From Ascarosepion bandense (lineage: Eukaryota > Mollusca > Cephalopoda > Sepiida > Sepiidae), in contig JBBBDQ010001294.1 in the NCBI GenBank assembly GCA_037127315.1, positions 1,027,001 through 1,091,000 on the forward strand: a DNA stretch of 64,000 nucleotides. The letters run 5' to 3'. Made by a program: the position numbers and the translations under genes. The notes beneath the pieces are model-generated. The model had not been told where the DNA came from. It did not search any database and worked only from the letters and a program-made list of their open reading frames with translations. Position 1 is the first letter of the stretch. Each line of letters opens with the position of its first letter. Shown piece by piece: positions 1 to 8,900 of the stretch.

Positions 1-121
1 GGGTGTCATGGATAAATTTTCATCTCAATTTTGCAAAAATGAAAATAAAACAGACATCTCATTTTAACAGATATATTTACTAAAACTACACAAAAATATT
101 TTGAAGTATTAAAAAGTAAAT

Positions 122-480
122 TTATTCAATAAAATTGGCATAGGTTTCAGCTACGGCCTTCAGACAACTTTGGAATCTCCTTCATCTCTTCTGGACAGTC
201 TCTATGTTAAAGTTGGTTAATGTTGCTATAATGCTTGCCATCAGTTCATCTTTGAGAAGAAGTTTTTTGGTCTCTCACTTAACTTCACCCCACACATAAT
301 CAAGGGAGTTGCAGTTTGGAGAGTTAGGTGGCCAGACAGAAGGGGTGATTTTGTCACAGAAATCATCTATAACTGGCTTCTCCTGCTTGTACTGATGGTG
401 CAGATTCCTGTTGCCAGACATAGGGTCTTCCAGCAGCCACCCTTTTACCCAGGGAAGTACAACCTCTACAAAGCACTTGA
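122..480 (-). pseudogene. Mariner transposase C-terminal remnant
   Basis: One minus-strand frame runs from about 480 down to a TAA at 122-124 and reads as the catalytic C-terminus of a mariner-type transposase. It has the motif WPPNSPNCNSLDYVWG, whose D is the expected third catalytic acidic residue, and ends in ANFIE, typical of this group. Two in-frame TGA codons (275-277 and 182-184) break it. About 119 residues remain, roughly a third of a usual 340-350 residue transposase. It cannot make an active enzyme. Confidence 0.8.
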
Positions 481-517
481 TGTGTTGAGTTTTAGGCCCT
501 CACCAATAAACTCTGAG

Positions 518-768
518 TTCTTTTCTTATCAGAATGTACAGAATGAGTTTTCTGAGTTGCTGTACATTCATAATCACTACTAGCCTTATCCAACTCTTTC
601 TGAATCCTCTGCACTATCTTCCAATTTACACCCAAAAACTCTGAAATGTTTGTATTGGAGCTTCTGGCATGAATGTCAAGCAGTACATGCTCTTTCCAAA
701 TTTCTGGCGGATTGAATTGCGTTATTGGTGCTCTTTTGCTTACAGATAGTGACCAACTGACCCTACTA
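518..768 (-). pseudogene. Mariner transposase N-terminal helix-turn-helix remnant
   Basis: An open minus-strand stretch contains a DNA-binding helix-turn-helix with the signature ISEFLGVNWKIVQRIQKEL followed by a charged KTHS/SDKKRT linker. That is the normal order in this mariner group: HTH, linker, then catalytic core. The frame ends shortly after the linker where the internal deletion begins. In an intact element it would bind the terminal repeats. Confidence 0.7.
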
Positions 769-864
769 TACTGTGTAGTTGACAAAATCAAAATCAAGCA
801 ATACACATGAGCAAAATTAAAAATAGAAAATAGAAAAAATTTACCCATCACACACTATATATTT

Positions 865-1149
865 ATAGGAATAACATTTCTTTTAGTCCAGACAGTGTGG
901 CATAAATTTATGCTTTTTTTATTTGTTGCGGCAGAATAAGGGCTTCTCATACATTTTGCAAATATATATGCAGCAATCATTTCTTTTTTTGCATTTTATA
1001 TATTTGCCAGCACTTCAGCCTTCTACTCCAAACAATTTCCTTTTATTATTACATAATTTTATTTTTTTAGGGTTTTTTTGGTTTCTGCTGTTGATCGAAT
1101 GGTAAGACAGCTCAGATGGCAAACATCTTTCCGGATTGGGGATAATGCA
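865..1149. other. AT-rich sequence, nothing recognised
   Basis: No coding potential, repeat or structured element that I recognise. Short T runs lead into the pyrimidine block that follows. Confidence 0.5.
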
Positions 1150-2935
1150 ATTGTGACTGCATGCGGATTTGTCAACCAACTCTGTTTTTTTTTTCTTGCT
1201 TCTTTCTCTCATCCTGTTTTCCTATCTCAAGTCTCTTTTTTTAGGCTTTTCTTTACTCTACTTCTTCATCTTCTTTCATTCCTTTTTCTCTTTCCTTATC
1301 TTTTGCTTTCTTTTTACTAAATCATTTTTACCCTCATTTTTAGAACTTTTTTTTCACTTCATTCCTTCTAAACCTTATTGGTTTTTACATTCTTCTTTGC
1401 TTCTCTTATTTCTCTATTTCTTTGCCTAATTTCTTCACTCTTTCTTTATTTTCCCATTCTTTTTCTTGAATCCTCTTTAAATCTGTCTTTTTTTTTCTCA
1501 CTTTCAGCATTAACTTCTAGCATTTTTTACCATTGTTTTTATGTTTTTATTAAGTTACACTATTTCTTTCTAATTTTCAATAATTTCATTCTCCTTCCCA
1601 CTTTACTTCATACAAATTATTTTATTCCTAAATTTTCTTAATTCTATCACATTTATCTTTTATTTTCCTTTAAATATTCTTCAATTTTATTTTTCACATT
1701 TTTTCCTTTCTATTTTTCTCGTTTTTGTTTTAATGTTTTCCCATATTTTTTACATGTTGATTTATCCATTCTTCTCTCCAATTCTGTTTCATTTCCCCCC
1801 TTTTTTTTTACTTATTTGTATTTCTCAGTTTTGTTTTCCTCTTTATCCTCCTACATTTCTTGTTTCTTCATTTTTATTTTTTATTTTTTATTTTTCTTAT
1901 GTTCTTCATTTTCTTGCCTCACATTTTTTGTTCTTCTACTGAAACTCTTTTCCCTCTTTCCCCATTGACTTTTTTATTCACATTTATTTCTTTATGCACT
2001 TAATTTTCTCTTTTCTTCTTTCTCTATTTTCTTCTTTATCCTCTTCATTTTTTATTTTCCTTTTTCCCCCTTTTCTCTGTTATCATCTTCCTCGCTTCTT
2101 TCTCTTTCTTCTTTATCCTCATTTTAATTTTAATTTTTCTCCCCTCTTTCTCTGTTTTCTTCTTTAACCACATTTTCTCTTTTCTTTTTCTTTCCTTTTT
2201 CTGTTTTCTTCCTTCTCCCCTCTATATATGTTTTCTTCATTATCCTCATCATTTTCTCTTTTGTTTTTTACCTCTCTTTCTGTTTTCTTCTTCTTTCTCT
2301 TCATTTTATCTTTTCTTTTTCTCCCCTCTTTCTCGTCTTCTTTCTCCCCTCTTTATATATTTTCTTCTTCATCCTCTTCATTTTTTTTTCTTCTTTATCC
2401 TTTTTTCTTCCCTTCTTTCTTCCATCACCTCCTCTGTTTTCTCTTTTGTCTTTTTTCTCTTTTCTTCTTTCATCCCTCTCCCCCTATATTTTTTTTATCC
2501 TCTTTTCTTCTTTTTTTATCTCCTCTTCTGTTTTCTTCTTTATCTCCATACTTTCCTTTTTTTTTACCTCCCATTTTTCTAATATTTTTCTTATTATTAT
2601 TTACATTATCTTCTTTCTGCATTATTTTTTCTTACTTACCATTCCCTTTGTTTTAAACACCCTTTATACCATCCCACAACAACTTCTGATGCCACTTATT
2701 TGTGTGTGTGTGGGGGGGTATAATCTTAGAGAGCTGATTACTTCCTTTTATCCTCTTCTTCTATCTTCTTCTTTCTTTTTTTCTTTCCATGTTGTGTTGA
2801 TTCTATTCTTCAATTTCAGACCTGATTGCTTCTTCATACATTTATTTTTTTTATTCCGTTTTTTTATTTTCTCTTTTCTTTAGTATTTACTATTATTATT
2901 ATTTTATTTTCTCTCATTCATTTCTTTATTTTTTT
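1150..2935 (+). repeat. Pyrimidine-rich (TTTC/TTC) low-complexity block
   Basis: About 1.8 kb in which the plus strand is nearly all T and C, in irregular TTTTC, TTCTTC and TCTCT strings. Many long open frames cross it in several phases, all encoding Phe/Leu/Ser-rich peptides. These are composition artefacts, not genes. A short interruption at 2660-2730 includes a TGTGTG run and a G run. Confidence 0.85.
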
Positions 2936-3389
2936 GGTAGGGTGGCCTTGTTATGGCTGGACAGGTCCAGTTGTTCATCTTAAATGCTATAGTCAGAGGG
3001 ACAGAGAGGAGGTCAAGTGAAAGGGTCAGGAAAACTTTTTTTACTGATTTTATTTATTTATCTTTGTTTCCTTCTGAGCGTCACACTCTGCGTCACAATA
3101 ACACTGTTTTTGGAATTGGAGTGAGAATCAATAGAATCTGCTTCCTCAAACCAAGTGCCATCACAATCAGCCTCCACTTCCTCTGTCTTTGTTGTTTCTG
3201 TTCCTACCAGTGCATCACAACAATTCGATTTTGATTTGACTTTGCCATTCCACGGTCCCTTACATGCTATGCAAGTCACTTATTTTGCTTTTCTCTCTGA
3301 TAAAAGCAAAAGAATGTGGCTGTGTTTTGGCAATTTCTGCCAATTTTTGCAATGATGCGTTGGGTGGTTGCTATAATGGTGTTTGTGAC
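2936..3389. other. Mixed-composition spacer between pyrimidine and purine blocks
   Basis: About 450 bp of ordinary base composition separating the two strand-asymmetric blocks. Small open frames exist on both strands but show no domain, no initiation context and no similarity that I can recognise. Confidence 0.4.
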
Positions 3390-4218
3390 TGTCATGAAGA
3401 AGTTGGAGAGAAAAGAAAGAAGAAGGAAAAAAGAATAGATAAACAGAAAGAGTGGGAATGTGAAAGGTTGCACATGGTTACAATAAAAGAAAGAAAGAAA
3501 GAAAGAAAGAAAGGGAGGGAGGGAGGGAAAAGAAAGAAAAAGAAAAAGAAAAGAATAGAGAAGGAAATAAAAGCTTAGGAAGAACTTAGAATAAGGAGTA
3601 TGAATAAAGAAAGTGAAGAAATTAGGAGAGAAATGGAAGAATAGATAGGAAGAGTGAGAATGTGAAATGTTGCATGAGCACAATAATAAAAAAAAAGAAA
3701 GAAAGAAAGAAAGAAAGAAAAGAAGAAAGAAAGAAAGAAGGAAAGAAGGAAAGAAAGAAGAACAAAGAAAGAAAGAAGAAAAAGAAAGAAAGAAAAAAGA
3801 GAAAGAAAGAAAAACTTAGGAACAACTTAGAAGGAGCATGAATGAGGAAAGTGAAGGAATTTGAAGAAGAAAATAGATAGAAAGAGTGGCAATGTGAAAG
3901 GTTGCATGGTTACAATAAAAGAAAGAAAGTGAGAAAAACAAAAGTAAAGGAGAAAGAAAGAAAGATAGAAAGAAAGAAAATCTTAGAAAGAAAGAGTATG
4001 GATAAAGGAAGTGAAGGAATTAAGAAAGTAATTGAGAGAAAAGAGAGAAAAAAACGAGAAAAAAATAGGTGGAAGATGTAAGAATGAATATAGTAGAAAG
4101 AAATAAAACCTGAAGAAGAAAGAGAAGGAATTATAAAAGAATGTAATGGAAAGAAAAGAAGGAAAGTGAGAAAGAAGACAGATGGAAGTTAGTGGAAGAA
4201 ATAGAAATGAATGTAGTA

Positions 4219-4260
<42 letters not shown>

Positions 4261-4660
4261 AAAACTGACAAAGAAAGAAAAGAAACTAAAAGAGAATGAA
4301 TTAAGAAAGATAATGAGAGAAATAAAAGGAACAAACGATAAAGATAAAAAAAGACAAAATGACTATGAGAGTGATTAGAGCCAAATACAGAAAAGTAAAG
4401 AGAATAGAAAAGAGAGTAAAAGAGAAGTGAATAAGAAAAGAGTGAAAAGAGAAATATATTAGAAAATAGAAAAAAAAGAGAAGTAGATGAAAAAAAAGAG
4501 AAAAATGACAGGAAAAGAAATAAAGAGTAGTAGAAAGAAAATTAGAGAAAAATATTAAGGAATGAAAATATAAAAGAATGAGGAAGAAAAAAGATAAATA
4601 ATCTAAAAGAAATTTAAGTGAAATAAAAAAGAAAACAAAAGCAACTATTTGAATAAATAA
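3390..4660 (+). repeat. Purine-rich (GAAA) block with a degenerate 200-240 bp tandem unit
   Basis: About 1.3 kb of nearly pure A and G on the plus strand with several (GAAA)n runs (3485-3515, 3695-3820, 4215-4260). A longer unit is visible: the phrase ATGTGAAAGGTTGCATGG recurs, slightly altered, near 3459, 3660 and 3892, and a GTATGAATAAAGGAAGTGAA-like phrase near 3598, 3836 and 3997. It is therefore a decayed minisatellite invaded by GAAA expansions, not just a microsatellite. Confidence 0.75.
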
Positions 4661-5392
4661 TGTTTCTATTTGAATAAAACTATTAGATCTTCCTTTTTAA
4701 CTCTGGATTTTTTTACTTCCATTTTCATTCATTTATTTTTTTGCTACTTTGTATGAAATGTCTTTTCATGTAGTTATTAACTGCGACTGCACAGCACGAG
4801 GTGAAGTACCTCCTCTAACATAGAGAAAACTAACGAAGAATAACACCCTACAATGAAAATCAACATTTTAGCAACTGAAAAAAAAATAAACCTCAGAACA
4901 AAAAAAAAAACCCTCTTAATCACAAATATTTTTCTCATTTTTTTTTTTATCTCTTTCTGTATTCAGTTCTTCTTTCAGAAAAAAACAAAACAAAAAACGT
5001 CTTGCTTGGGAAATAGTTAAAAAAATATTCAACTGTCAATAATGATTTGAGAGAGCCGTTTGTGACAAAGACAGGTGAGAGGGAAAAGAAAAGTGCAAAG
5101 AAAACTGAAAATTCTGGGTGTGTGGCATAAAACAGACTGGCAAGGAAGTGAATTTGGGGAGACAAATGTTAAAACAAAAATTAGGCAGAATGACAAAATT
5201 TATGCTTCTTTTGGATACTGTCATATCATTAAGTGGAAGAAGTTTTAATTTGCAATGATAATAAGGATATTATAAAGATTATAAGATAATAATTTCAATC
5301 AAATTAAAATTTCAAAAGTATCAAAGAATATTAAATGAAATGTTAATAGTAGTAACAATAATGATACTATAGCATTTTAACACGCTTACACC
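4661..5392. other. AT-rich sequence, nothing recognised
   Basis: Several A and T runs (for example 4880-4910 and 4938-4950) but no recognisable element. Short minus-strand open frames at 4947-5224 overlap each other, are Phe/Ser-rich and show no domain. Confidence 0.4.
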
Positions 5393-5465
5393 CTGTGCAT
5401 TGTGGTGTAATGGATATTGGCTCGGAATGAGAAGTTGTCAAATGTTTCCAGTAAAAAACGGCTAA
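5393..5465 (+). mobile_element. SINE-3 head fragment
   Basis: The tRNA-like head of SINE-3 (GTGCATTGTGGTGTAATGG followed by a GGCTCGGAATGAGAA-like run) is present without its body. A second head begins about 180 bp downstream, so this is a truncated or duplicated copy. Confidence 0.65.
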
Positions 5466-5570
5466 TATTACCTATACCTCAGTTAAATAATGAACCATTC
5501 CATTCTGAATGCAAGGAAAACACTTAATAAGAGGATATATCAGGGATGCTATTTGGATTTAGGAAGAAAA

Positions 5571-5877
5571 AAGTGCATTTCATTGCAGCAGATATCGGCT
5601 CAGAATGTGAAATCAGAGAGCTGAAATCCAGTTAAATTCATTGTATTCACTTATGTGCAAATACCCTTGGGAGAATTGTGAATCCATCTCTTTTCCCTCC
5701 AGCTATATGTTAAATAGCAAAACAAACTGGATTCTATAGCCTTGGCTGACAACCAATCTACAACAAAAAGAAATGGCAACCTACTGTGGGAACATTTTCT
5801 GCCTAGTCAAAAATGACTTAAAAAAGTCATGGTCGCCCAAGCGTGTACCATGTATATCATTTAACTGACTGACACTT
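5571..5877 (+). mobile_element. tRNA-derived SINE-3, near full length
   Basis: The copy starts with a decayed box A region, includes the conserved CTTATGTGCAAATACCC and CCCTCCAGCTAT body segments, and ends with the AACTGACTGA tail seen in all copies of this family here. It is about 307 bp, the same length as the precisely bounded copy at 37946-38252. The plan (tRNA head, unrelated body, short tail) matches the octopus tRNA-derived SINEs known as OK/OR types, though I cannot say which. The LINE-F frame begins right after it. Confidence 0.75.
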
Positions 5878-5901
5878 TAATAATAAGGAGAAAACATATG
5901 A

Positions 5902-8900
5902 TTAATTCAACTAAAACTATCTTACAAAACCATAATAATCATTCTTCGAAGATATATGGAAAGTACAGAAGACTGGAAGATGATTTGTGTCAAAGAACAT
6001 GAATGAAATAAGAAGCACCATTCAGTGAAAAAGAAAGTCAATGAATTCAAAATAAAATTTCAAGTGGATGAAGAAGTGCAAGTAAATCACAATACACCTA
6101 CTGAAGAGACAAAGAACATAAAAGAAGTAAGAAACATTTCAGTAATAAAGGAAGGCAAGAAATTCAAAAGGGAATTTCAAGTGGGTGAAGAAGAGCAAGT
6201 AAATCACAATACACCTACTGAAGAGACAAAGAACATAAAAGAAGTAAGAAACATTTCAGTAATAAAGGAAGGCAAGAAATTCAAAAGGGAATTTCAAGTG
6301 GGTGAAGAAGAGCAAGTAAATCACAATACACCTACTGAAGAGACAAAGAACATAAAAGAAGTAAGAAACATTTCAGTAATAAAGGAAGGCAAGAAATTCA
6401 AAAGGGAATTTCAAGTGGGTGAAGAAGAGCAAGTAAATCACAATACACCTACTGAAGAGACAAAGACCATAAAAGAAATAAGAAACATTTCAGTAATAAA
6501 GGAAGGCAAGAAATTCAAAAGGGAATTTCAAGTGGGTGAAGAAGTGCAAGTAAATCACAATACACCTACTGAAGAGACAAAGAACATAAAAGAAATAAGA
6601 AACATTTCAGTAATAAAGGAAGCCAAGAAATTCAAAAGGGAATTTCAAGTGGGTGAAGAAGAGCAAGTAAATGACAATACACCTACTGAAGAGACAAAGA
6701 ACATAAAAGAAATAAGAAACATTTCAGTAATAAAGGAAGCCAAGAAATTCAAAAGGGAATTTCAAATGGGTGAAGAAGTGCAAGTAAATCACAATACACC
6801 TACTGAAGAGGCAAAGAACATAAAAGAAGTAAGAAACATTTCAGTAATAAAGGAAGGCAAGAAATTCAAAAGGGAATTTCAAGTGGGTGAAGAAGAGCAA
6901 GTAAATCACAATACACCTACTGAAGAGACAAAGAACATAAAAGAAATAAGAAACATTTCAGTCATAAAGGAAGCCAAGAAATTCAAAAGGGAATTTCAAG
7001 TGGGTGAAGAAGTGCAAGTAAATCATAATACACCTACTGAAGAGGCAAAGAACATAAAAGAAGTAAGAAACATTTCAGTAATAAAGGAAGGCAAGAAATT
7101 CAAAAGGGAATTTCAAGTGGGTGAAGAAGAGCAAGTAAATCACAATACACCTACTGAAGAGGCAAAGAACATAAAAACGTAAGAAACATTTCAGTAACAA
7201 AGGAAGGCAAGAAATTCAAAAGGGAATTTCAAGTGGGTGAAGAAGAGCAAGTAAATCACAATACACCTACTGAAGAGGCAAAGAACATAAAAAAGTAAGA
7301 AACATTTCAGTAACAAAGGAAGGCAAGAAATTCAAAAGGGAATTTCAAGTGGGTGAAGAAGAGCAAGTAAATCACAATACACCTACTGAAGAGGCAAAGA
7401 ACATAAAAGAAGTAAGAAACATTTCAGTAATAAAGGAAGCCAAGAAATTCAAAAGGGAATTTCAAGTGGGTGAAGAAGAGCAAGTAAATGACAATACACC
7501 TACTGAAGAGGCAAAGAACATAAAAAAGTAAGAAACATTTCAGTAATAAAGGAAGGCAAGAAATTCAAAAGGGAATTTCAAGTGGGTGAAGAAGAGCAAG
7601 TAAATCACAATACACCTACTGAAGAGACAAAGAACATAAAAGAAGTAAGAAACATTTCAGTAATAAAGGAAGGCAAGAAATTCAAAAGGGAATTTCAAGT
7701 GGGTGAAGAAGAGCAAGTAAATCACAATACACCTACTGAAGAGTCAAAGAACATAAAAGAAGTAAGAAACATTTCAGTAACAAAGGAAGGCAAGAAATTC
7801 AAAAGGGAATTTCAAGTGGGTGAAGAAGAGCAAGTAAATCACAATACACCTACTGAAGAGACAAAGAACATAAAAGAAGTAAGAAACATTTCAGTAATAA
7901 AGGAAGGCAAGAAATTCAAAAGGGAATTTCAAGTGGGTGAAGAAGAGCAAGTAAATCACAATACACCTACTGAAGAGGCAAAGAACATAAAAGAAGTAAG
8001 AAACATTTCAGTAATAAAGGAAGGCAAGAAATTTAAAAGAGAATTTCAAGTGGGTGAAGAAGAGCAAGTAAATCACAATACACCTACTGAAGAGAGAAAG
8101 AACATAAAAAAAATAAGAAACATTTCAGTAATAAAGGAAGCCAAGAAATTCAAAAGGGAATTTCAAATGGGTGAAGAAGTGCAAGTAAATCACAATACAC
8201 CTACTGAAGAGGCAAAGAACATAAAAGAAGTAAGAAACATTTCAGTAATAAAGGAAGGCAAGAAATTCAAAAGGGAATTTCAAGTGGGTGAAGAAGTGCA
8301 AGTAAATCATAATACACCTACTGAAGAGACAAAGAACATAAAAGAAGTAAGAAACATTTCAGTAATAAAGGAAGGCAAGAAATTCAAAAGGGAATTTCAA
8401 GTGGGTGAAGAAGAGCAAGTAAATCACAATACACCTACTGAAGAGACAAAGAACATAAAAGAAATAAGAAACATTTCAGTAATAAAGGAAACCAAGAAAT
8501 TTAAAAGAGAATTTCAAGTGGGTGAAGAACAGCAAGTAAATCACAATACACCTACTGAAGAGACAAAGAACATAAAAGAAATAAGAAACATTTCAGTAAT
8601 AAAGGAAGCCAAGAAATTCAAAAGGGAAATTCAAATGGGTGAAGAAGTGCAAGTAAATCACAATACACCTATTGAAGAGGCAAAGAACATAAAAGAAGTA
8701 AGAAACATTTCAGTAATAAAGGAAGGCAAGAAATTCAAAAGGGAATTTCAAGTGGGTGAAGAAGTGCAAGTAAATCATAATACACCTACTGAAGAGGCAA
8801 AGAACATAAAAGAAGTAAGAAACATTTCAGTAATAAAGGAAGCCAAGAAATTCAAAAGGGAATTTCAAGTGGCTGAAGAAGAGCAAGTAAATCACAATAC

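Larger units (their letters stand above)
1..864 (-). mobile_element. Tc1/mariner-type DNA transposon, internally deleted
   Basis: A DNA transposon copy read on the minus strand. The first 33 bases and positions 829-861 are imperfect inverted copies of each other (both contain a TAAATTTT core), which I take as the terminal inverted repeats. The left edge lies at or just outside the window. Between them sit the beginning and the end of a transposase, while the middle, including the first catalytic aspartates, is missing. This is the usual form of a non-autonomous derivative. A diverged relative with the same tail lies at 42343-44410. Superfamily assignment rests on the tail motif and overall plan; the exact family is not settled. 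Confidence 0.8.

Noticed and set aside
1078..2883. Long open frames in the pyrimidine block (up to 145 codons, Phe/Leu/Ser-rich)
   Set aside because: They occur in overlapping phases and reflect T/C composition; no domain or conserved start.
3264..4334. Lys/Glu and Phe/Ser open frames in the purine block
   Set aside because: Composition artefacts of GAAA repeats on either strand.
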